Below are positions 43,249 to 52,200 of a stretch of 64,000 nt of DNA, piece by piece. The number at the start of each line of letters is the position of its first letter. Positions within the stretch are counted from its first letter, which is position 1. The translations under genes and the position numbers were made by a program. The stretch is from assembly GCA_017849455.1 (NCBI GenBank), contig JAFIGX010000010.1, positions 62,001 to 126,000 on the forward strand. The letters run 5' to 3'. The notes under the pieces were generated by a model. The model was not told the origin of the DNA, ran no database searches, and was given only the letters and a program-made list of their open reading frames with translations. This stretch comes from Pseudobacter sp. (GTDB lineage Bacteria; Bacteroidota; Bacteroidia; Chitinophagales; Chitinophagaceae).

Positions 43249-43423
43249 GCTCCTTACCAATAACAATATTTGCGAAATGGACAACAGTGATCATGCGGTT
43301 GTCCATTTTTTATTGTCCACTGCCAGCCCCCATTTTCAACACGTTTTTGGGTATATTTAATGTGTAATCCTTATCTTAGCCGCCTGTTTTTCCGAAATAA
43401 CCGTCAAAATAAATTATTATCAG

Positions 43424-43921
43424 ATGGATTTTAAACAAATTCAGGAGTTGATCAAAATGATCAACAAATCCAACATCGGTGAAGTGACTATAGAGGAGAA
43501 AGGATTCAAGCTGACGATCAAACAAAAAGAAGAACCCGCCCAGAACCTGATTGCTGCCCCTGTACATGCACCCGTTACCATGCCGGCCTTCAACCAGCCT
43601 GCACAGATCCCCGCCGCTGCAGGCGCTACGGCCCCGGCTGCCGAGAAACCCAAGGCTGCCGAACAACCTGCCGCCGACAACCTGATCACCATCAAAAGTC
43701 CCATGATCGGGACCTTCTACCGCAGCTCGGCCCCCGGTAAACCGGTATTTGTGGAAGTAGGCTCGGAGATCGCTCCCGGAAACGTGGTTTGCATCATCGA
43801 AGCGATGAAACTCTTCAATGAAATAGAAAGCGAAGTAAAAGGCCGCATAGTGAAAGTGCTGGTGGAAGATGCTTCCCCTGTTGAATACGATCAGCCTTTA
43901 TTCCTGGTTGAACCGAGCTGA
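43424..43921 (+). CDS. accB: Biotin carboxyl carrier protein of acetyl-CoA carboxylase
   Basis: 165 residues. An N-terminal helical segment (IQELIKMINKSNIGEVTIEE), an Ala/Pro-rich linker (about 45-85) and the biotinyl domain with the attachment motif IIEAMKLFNEIESE, where the lysine carries biotin. The hinge motif SPMIGTFYRSSAPGKP is typical of bacterial AccB. It hands carboxybiotin from AccC to the carboxyltransferase at the start of fatty acid synthesis. accC follows after 77 bases, the usual order, so a common operon is likely. A one-mismatch -7 box TATCTTAG lies at 43372-43379. Confidence 0.96.
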   Translation: MDFKQIQELIKMINKSNIGEVTIEEKGFKLTIKQKEEPAQNLIAAPVHAPVTMPAFNQPAQIPAAAGATAPAAEKPKAAEQPAADNLITIKSPMIGTFYRSSAPGKPVFVEVGSEIAPGNVVCIIEAMKLFNEIESEVKGRIVKVLVEDASPVEYDQPLFLVEPS

Positions 43922-43998
43922 TTTGGAATTTGAAAAGGCCCTCCCGGCCACGCCCTGATTTTCAAATTTTCAGATTGTAAAAATTTCAAATTGCTTTA

Positions 43999-45336
43999 AT
44001 GTTTAAAAAAATATTAATCGCCAATCGTGGAGAGATCGCCCTGCGGGTAATACGTACCTGCCGGGAGATGGGGATCAAAACGGTGGCTGTATACTCTACA
44101 GCAGATAAGGATAGTTTACACGTGAAGTTCGCAGATGAAGCTGTTTGTATCGGAAGGCCCGCCAGCAGCGATTCATACCTCAATATCGCGCATATCATGG
44201 CCGCCGCGGAGATCACCAACGCAGATGGCATTCACCCCGGATATGGCTTTCTCGCAGAGAATGCCCGCTTCGCCGAAATATGCGGGGAACACAATATCAA
44301 ATTCATAGGCCCCACACCCGATCAGATCCGGGCCATGGGCGATAAGATCACTGCCAAAGAGACCATGATCAAAGCCGGTGTGCCCGTAGTGCCCGGCGGA
44401 GAAGGTTTGCTCGAAAGCCTCGAAGAAGCCAAATCACTTGCCAATAATATCGGCTACCCCATCATCCTCAAAGCCACAGCCGGCGGCGGTGGCAAAGGAA
44501 TGAGGGTAGTATGGAATGAAGAAGAGATCGAAAGGGCCTACTCTACCGCCAAAGCCGAAGCCGGCGCTGCCTTCAAGAATGATGGGATCTATATGGAAAA
44601 ATTCGTGGAAGAGCCACGCCATATCGAGATCCAGGTAGCCGGCGACCGCTATGGAAAAGTATGCCACCTCAGTGAAAGGGACTGCTCTATCCAGCGCCGT
44701 CACCAGAAGCTCGTGGAAGAATCGCCTTCCCCCTTCATGACCCCCGAACTGCGGCACCGCATGGGCGAAGCCGCCATCAAAGCTGCTTCCGCTATCGGGT
44801 ATGAAAGTGTGGGCACCATCGAGTTCCTGGTCGACAAGCACCGCAATTTCTATTTCATGGAAATGAATACCCGTATCCAGGTTGAGCACTGCGTTACGGA
44901 AGAGGTCACCAATTTCGACCTGATCAAAGAACAGATCAAGATCGCGATGGGAGAGCCGATCAGCGGCTTGAACTACGAGCCCCAGATGCATGCCATCGAA
45001 TGCCGTATCAATGCAGAAGATCCCTATAACGATTTCCGGCCAAGCCCCGGAAAGATCACTACCCTGCATCAGCCCGGTGGTCACGGTATCCGCATCGATT
45101 CGCATGTGTATGCCGGTTATGTGATCCCTCCTTATTACGATTCCATGATCGCCAAGATCATAGCCGTAGCCCGTACGAGGGAGGAGGCCATCAATACCAT
45201 GAGCCGTGCTCTGAGCGAATACGTGATCGAGGGGATCAAAACAACTATTCCCTTCCATCAACAACTCATGCGCAACGAAGCTTTCCGCGCCGGTAATTTC
45301 AATACCAAATTCCTGGAATCATTCAGGATGGTATAA
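43999..45336 (+). CDS. accC: Biotin carboxylase subunit of acetyl-CoA carboxylase
   Basis: 445 residues. ATP-grasp landmarks in order: [57 protein letters not shown] (ATP lid), the [20 protein letters not shown] stretch, [18 protein letters not shown] with the metal-binding Glu and Asn, and [18 protein letters not shown]. It carboxylates biotin on AccB with ATP and bicarbonate. Length and motifs are complete. It is the second gene of the acc pair and is followed by a palindromic element and a terminator. Confidence 0.97.
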   Translation: MFKKILIANRGEIALRVIRTCREMGIKTVAVYSTADKDSLHVKFADEAVCIGRPASSDSYLNIAHIMAAAEITNADGIHPGYGFLAENARFAEICGEHNIKFIGPTPDQIRAMGDKITAKETMIKAGVPVVPGGEGLLESLEEAKSLANNIGYPIILKATAGGGGKGMRVVWNEEEIERAYSTAKAEAGAAFKNDGIYMEKFVEEPRHIEIQVAGDRYGKVCHLSERDCSIQRRHQKLVEESPSPFMTPELRHRMGEAAIKAASAIGYESVGTIEFLVDKHRNFYFMEMNTRIQVEHCVTEEVTNFDLIKEQIKIAMGEPISGLNYEPQMHAIECRINAEDPYNDFRPSPGKITTLHQPGGHGIRIDSHVYAGYVIPPYYDSMIAKIIAVARTREEAINTMSRALSEYVIEGIKTTIPFHQQLMRNEAFRAGNFNTKFLESFRMV

Positions 45337-45361
45337 GTTATTTCGTTCCACAATCGCTATA

Positions 45362-45434
45362 GTTGACAGGTTGAAAAGTTGACACGGGAGTAACCGAAAT
45401 TCAGGTCACCATATCAAATTTTCAACCTGTCAAC
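45362..45434. repeat. Dispersed palindromic element, copy 2
   Basis: Perfect 16-bp arms GTTGACAGGTTGAAAA (45362-45377) and its complement (45419-45434), with imperfect extension outward; the loop contains CCGAAATTCAGG, the reverse of the loop seen in other copies. It lies after the accC stop, between convergent genes. Confidence 0.8.
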
Positions 45435-45477
45435 ATTTCAACTCATTCTTATAATAGCTTCGTGTCTTCACGGCAAC

Positions 45478-45514
45478 AAGAAGCCCGCCCCGATCATCAC
45501 CGGGCGGGCTTCTT
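45478..45514. terminator. Shared terminator between accC and the Spy-like gene
   Basis: AAGAAGCCCGCCC (45478-45490) pairs exactly with GGGCGGGCTTCTT (45502-45514) over 11 bases. It lies between convergent genes; the A/T flanks are short, so direction is unclear and it may serve both. Confidence 0.75.
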
Positions 45515-45547
45515 AGTGGATACTCTTGCTCTTATACTATATTTTTA

Positions 45548-45958
45548 TTACTGTTCTTTGTTCTTTTCATCTTTGTCATCATCCTTTTCTTTATCTCCTT
45601 TCTTCTTCTTTCCTCTCTTATCCCCTTCCTTGCTCCATTGCTTGTATTTGGCCTGCTGATCAGGTGTCAGCACTTCATTGATCTTTTTCTTACGGTCCTC
45701 CATCAAAGCACGGCCCTTTTCCTGGCGTTGCGCCTGCGTGAGCGTGGAATCATGGCGGATAGCCTGCAGGCCCGACTTGAATTCCTGGTTGATCTCTTTC
45801 ATCTTCTGTTCCTGTTGCTTCGTGAGGCCCAGCTCATTTTTCAATTTTACCCTTTCAGCTACTTTGCTGGTTGCGCGGATAGTGTCCCTTTTTTCCTGGG
45901 CGCCGGCCGTGAATTGCCAGCCAATGATCACCAGGGTTACAATGAGCAATTTTTTCAT
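45548..45958 (-). CDS. Small secreted Spy/LTxxQ-like protein
   Basis: 136 residues with a signal peptide (ends GWQFTAGAQ). The mature part is helical and charged, with LGLTKQQEQKMKEINQEF and VLTPDQQAKYKQWSK, the two LTxxQ-like elements (LTKQQ, LTPDQQ) typical of Spy/CpxP-type periplasmic proteins. The last 25 residues are almost entirely Lys, Asp, Glu and Gly. Homologues in Bacteroidota are of unknown function; Spy proteins are ATP-independent chaperones. Monocistronic, convergent with accC. Confidence 0.75.
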   Translation of the reverse strand: MKKLLIVTLVIIGWQFTAGAQEKRDTIRATSKVAERVKLKNELGLTKQQEQKMKEINQEFKSGLQAIRHDSTLTQAQRQEKGRALMEDRKKKINEVLTPDQQAKYKQWSKEGDKRGKKKKGDKEKDDDKDEKNKEQ

Positions 45959-46073
45959 ATATATACGTTTTTTTGATGGGTTCAGGTGCTTCCCATGCAG
46001 GGGAAAGCCGCTTCTATAGATCGATGAAGCACCACCGGGTTTAAACCGGGCTGAAATTTAATTTGCTCAGAAC

Positions 46074-47303
46074 CTAACCGGCCATTTCTGCGGCCAGGGC
46101 GTCCACGCGGTCTTCCAGGCCATAGAATGAGGCGAGGCGCCTGATCACGCCTTCTACCAGGGCATCGGGGCAACTGGCGCCACTGGTGAGCAGGATACGT
46201 AGGGGTTGCTGTGATGGTAAATAATCGGTGGACAGTTCTTCCTGCTTTGTATGATAGTTGTAATGAAGGATATTTCTTTCGGTTACGAGCTTTTCTTCCG
46301 AATTGATGAAATAGGTGAGCAGCTTTTCTTCACAGAGCTCTACCAGGTGGGTCGTATTGGAAGAATTGTAGCCGCCTACCACGATGGCCAGGTCGGCCGG
46401 CGTGTTCAACATTTGCACCATCGCGGTCTGGTTATCGTTGGTGGCATAGCAGAGCGTATCGCGGGTATCGGCAAATCTCGTTTCGACAGTGCTGTCCATT
46501 AACCCATAATGCTCTATGATCGTTTGGCGGAGATAATCTGCAATGGCCTGCGTATCTGTTGCCAGTTGTGTGGTCTGATTTACCACCCCGATCCGCTGCA
46601 GGTCCTTTACAGGATCGAAACCAACAGAGTACCTGCCTGCAAAATCCGTATAGAAACTGTCTGCATTTTTTTTACCCGTGATGTATTCCGCCAGTCTGAC
46701 CGCTTCCTGCATATCATTGATGACAACGGAAGGAGCATTATCGGCCGCATGTGAAAAGGTGGCCCTTGTTTCTTCGTGCTTGGGTTTGCCGTGGATCACG
46801 ATGGAATATCCCTTTCGCGCGATCTGTTCACTCCGGTTCCAGACTTTTTCCACGAACGGGCAGGTGGTATTGTATTTTTCAGTGGGAATGCCCAGGCTGT
46901 TCAATGTCGATTCTACGTCGAGGGTAGTGCCGAATGCCGGGATGATCACCACATCTTCGGCCGTAAGCGCTGAGAAAGGAATGAGCTGCTTGCCGTAAGT
47001 ATCCTGCAGGAACCGTACACCCCTTTCCTGCAGATCGGCATTTACCTGCGGATTATGGATCATTTCACTCAGCAGGAAGATCCTTTTGCCCGGGTTTTCT
47101 TCAACGGTCCGGAATGAGATTTCAATGGCATTTTCCACACCATAACAGAACCCGAAATGACGGGAAAGGTAAATATGGAGAGGCCCGAGATCGAGCAGGG
47201 TTGGACTAAAATCCTTTTTCATTTTATCCTGCTGCCTGCGCCTGTTCTTGATGGCGCTGATAACAGGACTGCGGTATATGATGGGAACATTGAAGGTCTT
47301 CAT
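46074..47303 (-). CDS. ispH: 4-hydroxy-3-methylbut-2-enyl diphosphate reductase
   Basis: 409 residues from ATG at 47303; the frame also extends to a TTG at 47309, and ATG at 47222 (MKKDFSPTLLDLG) is a possible later start. The three iron-sulfur cysteines are present: HFGFCYGVENA (Cys53), YNTTCPFVEKVW and LTSGASCPDALVEG, with HGKPKHEETRATFS and VVGGYNSSNTTHL in the family positions. It makes isopentenyl and dimethylallyl diphosphate in the MEP pathway. The protein is about 90 residues longer than E. coli IspH, mainly from an N-terminal extension and an insert, as in other Bacteroidota. Divergent from the GH13 gene, with palindromic element copy 3 between them. Confidence 0.95.
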   Translation of the reverse strand: MKTFNVPIIYRSPVISAIKNRRRQQDKMKKDFSPTLLDLGPLHIYLSRHFGFCYGVENAIEISFRTVEENPGKRIFLLSEMIHNPQVNADLQERGVRFLQDTYGKQLIPFSALTAEDVVIIPAFGTTLDVESTLNSLGIPTEKYNTTCPFVEKVWNRSEQIARKGYSIVIHGKPKHEETRATFSHAADNAPSVVINDMQEAVRLAEYITGKKNADSFYTDFAGRYSVGFDPVKDLQRIGVVNQTTQLATDTQAIADYLRQTIIEHYGLMDSTVETRFADTRDTLCYATNDNQTAMVQMLNTPADLAIVVGGYNSSNTTHLVELCEEKLLTYFINSEEKLVTERNILHYNYHTKQEELSTDYLPSQQPLRILLTSGASCPDALVEGVIRRLASFYGLEDRVDALAAEMAG

Positions 47304-47315
47304 GATCAATATTAA

Positions 47316-47405
47316 AAGGTTAACAGGTTTACAAGTTGATAGGTTGATAAGGGATTCCCGAAAATCGAACGACTTGTCAACCTTTCAACTTGTTAACTTA
47401 TCAAC
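47316..47405. repeat. Dispersed palindromic element, copy 3
   Basis: Arms ACAAGTTGATAGGTTGATAAG (split 47331-47351) and CTTGTCAACCTTTCAACTTGT (47373-47393) pair with two mismatches, with weaker pairing outward. The loop GGATTCCCGAAAATCGAACGA is the reverse orientation of copy 1. Unlike the others it lies between divergent starts (ispH and the GH13 gene). Confidence 0.78.
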
Positions 47406-47460
47406 ATTCACAAAGATACAATCTTGCGCCCATTTGCCTGTCCTGGCTTATATTCGTAAC

Positions 47461-48738
47461 ATGCCGAGAAGATTTACGCCAGTACCATGGATCAGCCGGT
47501 GCAACCTGTATGAGGTGAATGTGCGCCAGTATACGCCGGAAGGAACATTCGCCGCCTTTTCCAAACATCTTCCGCGACTGAAAGATATGGGTGTCCAAAT
47601 GCTCTGGTTCATGCCTATCACCCCCATCAGCCTGGAGGGCCGGCTGGGCACCCTGGGCAGCTATTACGCCTGCTCCGATTACAGGGCCATCAATCCCGAA
47701 TTCGGCACACTGGAAGATTTCCGGGACCTGGTGAAGCAGGCGCATGCTGCCGGCATGAAAGTGATCATCGACTGGGTAGCCAATCATACCGGCATCGATC
47801 ATGTGTGGACGAAAACGAATCCTGGTTATTACAAAAAGAACGCAGCGGGCAAATTTTATGATAGCAATGGATGGACAGATGTGATCGACCTCAACTATTA
47901 CGACCATCTCATGAGGCGTGACATGATCGATGCCATGGCCTTCTGGATCAGGGAATGCGATATCGATGGGTTCCGTTGCGATATGGCCCACCTCGTGCCC
48001 AGGGACTTCTGGCGGGATGCCCGCCTGGCGCTCGATCCGCTGAAACCCCTTTTCTGGCTGGCCGAAACGGAAGACCTCCACTACCTGGAAGTATTCGATG
48101 GCTGCTATGCCTGGCGCTGGATGCATATAACGGAAAAGTATAGCCGAAAACAGGCCGATGCCAGATCGCTGGTCGAGCTGCTGAACGCTTATGAAAAAGA
48201 TTTCCCCCCACAGACCCAACCGCTTTTCTTCACGAGCAACCACGACGAGAACAGTTGGAATGGAACGGAATATGAAAAATACGGAGAGGGGGCCAGGGCG
48301 CTGGCCGTATTCAGTTTTACCTGGCATGGATTGCCCCTGGTGTACAGCGGACAGGAATTGCCCAACAGGAAGCGACTGAAATTCTTCGATAAAGACCTGA
48401 TAGAATGGAAAGACCCCATAGCCCTGCACGCTTTTTATAAAGCGCTCATGCAGTTGCGTTCCAACCATCCGGCCCTGGTGGCGGGAGAGGCCGCGAAGCC
48501 GCAATGGGTATCGATACAAGGCAGCAGCGAAGTGCTGGCATTTGTGCGGCGATTCGGGAACAGCCAGGTATTGGTGGTATTGAACCTTTCGCCTGCTGCC
48601 GTTACGATCCAGTTGACAGATGGATATGCCAGCGGGGAATGCATCGATATCTTCAGTGGGAAAACGATGCAGCTTACACTACCCATGACAGTTACCCTGC
48701 CCGGTTGGGATTATCTGGTGATGGCCGATAAGGCATGA
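47461..48738 (+). CDS. GH13 alpha-amylase family glycoside hydrolase
   Basis: 425 residues from ATG at 47461; upstream in-frame codons run through the palindromic repeat and are not conserved-looking, so the longer frame is rejected. The (beta/alpha)8 barrel shows MWFMPITPI-like strand 2 (LWFMPITPISLEG), VIIDWVANHTG, DGFRCDMAHLV with nucleophile Asp174, FWLAETED with acid Glu202 and FTSNHDENSW with Asp262. There is no signal peptide, so it should act in the cytoplasm on maltodextrins, glycogen or trehalose-type substrates. A short beta domain closes the protein. It shares its promoter region with ispH. Confidence 0.9.
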   Translation: MPRRFTPVPWISRCNLYEVNVRQYTPEGTFAAFSKHLPRLKDMGVQMLWFMPITPISLEGRLGTLGSYYACSDYRAINPEFGTLEDFRDLVKQAHAAGMKVIIDWVANHTGIDHVWTKTNPGYYKKNAAGKFYDSNGWTDVIDLNYYDHLMRRDMIDAMAFWIRECDIDGFRCDMAHLVPRDFWRDARLALDPLKPLFWLAETEDLHYLEVFDGCYAWRWMHITEKYSRKQADARSLVELLNAYEKDFPPQTQPLFFTSNHDENSWNGTEYEKYGEGARALAVFSFTWHGLPLVYSGQELPNRKRLKFFDKDLIEWKDPIALHAFYKALMQLRSNHPALVAGEAAKPQWVSIQGSSEVLAFVRRFGNSQVLVVLNLSPAAVTIQLTDGYASGECIDIFSGKTMQLTLPMTVTLPGWDYLVMADKA

Positions 48739-48741
48739 AAT

Positions 48742-48773
48742 TAAAAATCCCCGCAACTTACCGTTACGGGGAT
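48742..48773 (-). terminator. Terminator of the htrA gene
   Basis: ATCCCCG (48747-48753) pairs with CGGGGAT (48767-48773) over a 13-nt loop containing a further TAAC/GTTA contact. On the minus strand TTTTTAATTTC follows. It lies 36 bases past the htrA stop, convergent with the GH13 gene. Confidence 0.8.
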
Positions 48774-48808
48774 GAAAAATATTTGTAACGCGATCACCGC
48801 GTGTTTCA

Positions 48809-50326
48809 TTAGTTACTGCTGTTCAGGTTGATGACGATCGGGTAGATACCTTCATAACCCGGGTACATACCTTCCAGCTTTACGGAACCGGTGGAAGAAT
48901 TCTCCAGTACTTTTCTCAATTCATCGACTGATTTTACTTCCTTGTTATCCGCTTTCAGGATCACATAACCTTCCTGGACCCTTACTTTGCTGAGAACGCC
49001 GCGGGTGCCGATGCCTTTGATCACAACACCTCCGCTAACGCCCAGTTCTTTTGCATCGTTCTTGCTTAGAGATTCCAGTTGAGCCCCGAGCTTATCGAGC
49101 ACCGATGTTTTGACCACATCGGTAGTGCCTGTTTCATTACGCAGGGTTACATTGGCGGTGCTCTCTTTTCCATCGCGCCTGTAGGTAATGGAGATCTTAT
49201 CGCCGGGGCGGTAAGTGGCTATTTGTCCAACCATATCAGCACCGTTCAATACCGGGAAACCATTCACTTTGGTGATCACGTCGCCTTTCTTGAGGCCGGC
49301 AGTAGCAGCGGCGCCATCGGTGCGTACATTCAGTACGAATACACCTTCACCGTCTTTGATGCCGTTCTTGGATTTGTCTTCGTCGCTCAGGTCGTCTTTA
49401 GGATATTCGATACCGAGGAAAGCTCTCTGTACTGTTCCGTGCTTCATCAGGTCCGATACGATCTTCTTCACGATATTCACCGGGATGGTGAATGAGTAAC
49501 CGGCGTAGGCGCCGGTGGGAGAGGCAATGGCCGAATTGATACCGATCAGTTTTCCTTCCGTATTGATCAGGGGGCCGCCACTGTTACCGGGGTTCACCGC
49601 AGCATCCGTCTGGATGAAGGATTCTACAGGTGTGGTGCTCTGGCGGCTATTGATATCGAGTGTTCTGCCTTTGGCGCTCACGATTCCTGCCGTAACGGTG
49701 GTTTCCAACGTCAGGGGATAGCCTACGGCCAATACCCATTGTCCAACACGTACGTCGTCGGAGTTACCATACAAAAGGAAAGGCAGGCCCTTGGCGTCGA
49801 TCTTGATAACGGCGAGGTCACTGCTGGGGTCGGAGGCGATCAGCTTTGCCTTGAAAGATTTTTTATTGTTCAGGGTAACATTGATCTCGTCTGCACCATC
49901 GATCACGTGATTGTTGGTTACGATATATCCATCTTCACTGATGATAGCGCCGGAACCGGAAGCCATCTGCGGCACTGAGCGCATGCGGTTGCCGAAGAAA
50001 TCATCGAGGTCGAGGTCGAACAGGTCACCGAAAGGGCTCCTGCTGCGGGGGAGATTATTGCTGGCTACACGGGTAGCTTTTGTTTTGATGTGAACGGTGG
50101 CGGGAATAGCGGCATTGGCGGCCGGACTGAAATCTACCGGGCCCATATCACCTGTACCACGGAAGCCGGCATAATTGGAAGGTACCTTACCGGTATCATT
50201 ACCGTTGGAACTTTCAGAATGATAAACGTATGTTCCGTTCCTGGCAAAGTGATTGTAGCCCCACAACGTGCCCAAGGTGGTCACAGCGCTGAGCAACACA
50301 ACGGCTACGATTTGTTTCAACTTCAT
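48809..50326 (-). CDS. HtrA/DegP-type periplasmic serine protease
   Basis: 505 residues. One N-terminal membrane or signal segment (IVAVVLLSAVTTLGTLWGYN) is followed by the trypsin-like domain with the catalytic triad in IVTNNHVIDGA (His near 139), DPSSDLAVIKI (Asp near 170) and VNPGNSGGPLINTEG (Ser near 249), then two PDZ domains (about 310-400 and 420-500; GVFVLNVRTDGAAATAGLKK, GVVIKGIGTRGVLSKV). It degrades misfolded envelope proteins. The gene has its own terminator and a 220-base upstream spacer with no clear promoter; a -7-like TACATTTG lies at 50484-50491. Confidence 0.94.
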   Translation of the reverse strand: MKLKQIVAVVLLSAVTTLGTLWGYNHFARNGTYVYHSESSNGNDTGKVPSNYAGFRGTGDMGPVDFSPAANAAIPATVHIKTKATRVASNNLPRSRSPFGDLFDLDLDDFFGNRMRSVPQMASGSGAIISEDGYIVTNNHVIDGADEINVTLNNKKSFKAKLIASDPSSDLAVIKIDAKGLPFLLYGNSDDVRVGQWVLAVGYPLTLETTVTAGIVSAKGRTLDINSRQSTTPVESFIQTDAAVNPGNSGGPLINTEGKLIGINSAIASPTGAYAGYSFTIPVNIVKKIVSDLMKHGTVQRAFLGIEYPKDDLSDEDKSKNGIKDGEGVFVLNVRTDGAAATAGLKKGDVITKVNGFPVLNGADMVGQIATYRPGDKISITYRRDGKESTANVTLRNETGTTDVVKTSVLDKLGAQLESLSKNDAKELGVSGGVVIKGIGTRGVLSKVRVQEGYVILKADNKEVKSVDELRKVLENSSTGSVKLEGMYPGYEGIYPIVINLNSSN

Positions 50327-50546
50327 ATTGCGTACTTTTTAAGAATTGTTTTTTTAAAAATAAGAACTCTCACCCAAATTATATGCCTAAGCACAAGACA
50401 AATTAACGCCAGAAAAATCGTCCCGTTGAACCTGCTATCCGGTTTAACAATTAATTTACTAAAGTCTTCGTACTTCAGCTATACAAATGTAACTTTTTTA
50501 GCGGAATCCTTTGCCTGTCTTATTTTCCTGTTTTCTGGACTAACTG

Positions 50547-51545
50547 TCACAGCTTCAGTAAGAATTGCAGTGTATCCACTCCGTCTGCGTAATCGGTGAG
50601 GGCCGGTTGCTGCGTCTGCCCGAAAGCCAGGTATCCGTTGCCGGCGATGCATTGAACATCGTTGTTCTGCTGCAGCGCCGATTGCACCTTGGAGGGATCG
50701 GTATAATACTCGACATTGAGCTGGCTGATGGGAGAGAAAAGTGAAGGATCTTCATGCAGGAGGATACTGCCATTGGTCATGTAAAATTGTTTGTTGAGGA
50801 TCAGCAGGGCAAGTTGATAGTCGTAATTGTTCTTGTATTTGTGATGATCGGCCAGGTATCCATATTTCCTGAACGTTTCGAGTAGGGGAACAAAATCATA
50901 TCCTGCAGGTACATAGATCTTAGTGATATTCCTGCAACCAAGCCCGAAATACTGATGTACATCATCGGCCAGTTTTTCGAGATGGGCGATGGATTCCTTT
51001 CCATCCAGCACAGCTACGGAAGTACGGTTGCGGCGGATGATATTCAGGTACTTGCCGAAATAATAATCGAAGTAGCGGGCGGAGTTGTTGCTGCCGGTGG
51101 CGATATAGGCATCGCATCCTTTGAGCATGGAAGAAAAGCTGATCATGGAGGATGTTTCAGGCGCTTGTTCATTCAGCCAGCCAACGATATGCCTGATCAG
51201 TGTTTCATCTTTTGAAGAAGGTTTGATCGTTTGGCGGTGACCGGCCATGAACGCGCAAAGAAAATCGTGGAAGCCTACCAATGGTATATTGCCGGCCATG
51301 ACGATGCCGATATTTTTTGGCGCTTGTTGCTGGTCAGGTACCCGGTATTCGGCACACCACTGCTGGAGCTTTTCTTTTTCAAGAAATCCTGCAGCTAAAT
51401 TGCGGCAGGCAAGTTCAATGAATTCGGGTGTGAACCAACCATTCTCACGGAAAGCTTTCTCTTTGGCAGCCTGCCAGTTATTATCATCCGACAAAATATA
51501 ATCCCCAAGCCCTACCATTAATTCAACCCGTTGTTGTAAATTCAT
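50547..51545 (-). CDS. Acyl-CoA reductase (LuxC family)
   Basis: 332 residues from ATG at 51545 (MNLQQRVELMVGLGDYIL); the reading frame extends upstream but those codons cover the divergent promoter. Landmarks are VMAGNIPLVGFHDFLCAFMA near the N terminus, the NAD-binding-like AYIATGSNNSARYFDYYFG, RRNRTSVAVLDGKES and FGLGCRNITKIYVPAGYDF, where the cysteine is the expected nucleophile. LuxC-type proteins reduce fatty acyl-CoA or acyl thioesters to aldehydes with NADPH. It is divergent from a ferredoxin gene, a pairing seen elsewhere in the phylum, with only 61 bases between starts. Confidence 0.88.
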   Translation of the reverse strand: MNLQQRVELMVGLGDYILSDDNNWQAAKEKAFRENGWFTPEFIELACRNLAAGFLEKEKLQQWCAEYRVPDQQQAPKNIGIVMAGNIPLVGFHDFLCAFMAGHRQTIKPSSKDETLIRHIVGWLNEQAPETSSMISFSSMLKGCDAYIATGSNNSARYFDYYFGKYLNIIRRNRTSVAVLDGKESIAHLEKLADDVHQYFGLGCRNITKIYVPAGYDFVPLLETFRKYGYLADHHKYKNNYDYQLALLILNKQFYMTNGSILLHEDPSLFSPISQLNVEYYTDPSKVQSALQQNNDVQCIAGNGYLAFGQTQQPALTDYADGVDTLQFLLKL

Positions 51546-51560
51546 TGCGTTGTATATTTG
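51531..51560 (+). promoter_or_regulatory. Consensus promoter of the ferredoxin gene
   Basis: TTG (51531-51533), 19-nt spacer, TATATTTG (51553-51560) fits the consensus exactly. The -33 box lies inside the first codons of the divergent acyl-CoA reductase gene. Start of transcription should be near 51567, 40 bases before the ATG. Confidence 0.8.
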
Positions 51561-51606
51561 TCGTGCAAAAATAACAGTATTCACCCCATTAAAATCTAAG
51601 CAGCTT

Positions 51607-51954
51607 ATGGCTATTAAAATAACAGAAGAATGTATCAATTGCGGAGCCTGTGAACCGGAATGCCCGAACAATGCGATCTATGAAGGAGGGGTGGAGTGGG
51701 CTATCACCGATGGTACTACCATCAAAGGGCCTTTTACGTTACTGGATGGGACGGTAACGGATGCCGAAGAACGTCATGCGCCCATCAGTGTAGACACTTA
51801 CTATATTGTCCCCAATAAATGTACCGAATGCCAGGGTTTTCATGAGGAACCGCAATGTGCGGCCGTTTGCCCGGTAGATTGTTGTGTACCTGATGAAATG
51901 TATCGTGAAACGGTGGAGGAATTGATGGCCAAGAAGGAAAAGTTGCATGTCTAA
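51607..51954 (+). CDS. 4Fe-4S dicluster ferredoxin
   Basis: 115 residues from ATG at 51607; the longer frame from 51550 covers the promoter and is rejected. Two cluster motifs are visible: CINCGACEPECPNNAI (CxxCxxCxxxCP) and CTECQGFHEEPQCAAVCPVDCC, the second with the wide 8-residue spacing of the YfhL/FdxA type. It carries electrons between enzymes in the cytoplasm. The divergent acyl-CoA reductase gene and shared 61-base spacer suggest a functional link. It is separated from ddl by a 246-base structured spacer. Confidence 0.93.
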   Translation: MAIKITEECINCGACEPECPNNAIYEGGVEWAITDGTTIKGPFTLLDGTVTDAEERHAPISVDTYYIVPNKCTECQGFHEEPQCAAVCPVDCCVPDEMYRETVEELMAKKEKLHV

Positions 51955-51974
51955 TCTGCAGGTGTGACAAATTA

Positions 51975-52117
51975 ACGCCCCTAAAATTTGGATCAGGGGC
52001 TCCGAATGTGGTAACTTAGAAAAGCACAATAGTGAATGTAGCCCAGTGCTACTTGAACCAGGCGGGTGATATGTTCCGCCGTAATAAGGTGAAGGAATAA
52101 CGACCTTCACCTTTTTT
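51975..52117 (+). ncRNA. Four-hairpin structured RNA or leader before ddl
   Basis: In order: GCCCCT...AGGGGC (51977-52000), GTAGC-CCAGT-GCTAC (52038-52052), GGCGG-10 nt-CCGCC (52061-52080) and GGTGAAGG-8 nt-CCTTCACC (52088-52111) followed by six Ts. The last is a clear terminator; the ddl ATG lies 84 bases further. The sequence TACTTGAACCAGG recalls signal-recognition-particle RNA, but the GGAAG/AGCA core is missing. Options are a riboswitch-like attenuator for ddl, an independent small RNA, or simply the ferredoxin 3' end. Confidence 0.45.
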
Positions 52118-52200
52118 ATTGGGCCAGGCCATGATTTATTGGATTTAATGGTTCGGACAGTTGTTTTTTTGTTTATTTGCTGAAAATTCAGACCCAATCA

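Noticed and set aside
44434..45264. 276-codon ORF antisense to accC
   Set aside because: Mirror frame of a well-conserved enzyme; composition rich in His/Asp typical of shadow frames.
47248..47460. N-terminal extension of the GH13 protein
   Set aside because: The extra 71 codons run through the palindromic repeat and overlap the ispH 5' end; ATG at 47461 directly precedes conserved sequence.
47401..48519. 372-codon ORF antisense to the GH13 gene
   Set aside because: Lies entirely opposite a gene with intact catalytic residues; no motif, and open only because of codon bias in the real gene.
51975..52117. Signal recognition particle (4.5S) RNA
   Set aside because: TACTTGAACC is reminiscent, but the conserved GGAAG/AGCA tetraloop region is missing and the sequence folds into several short stems, not one long hairpin.
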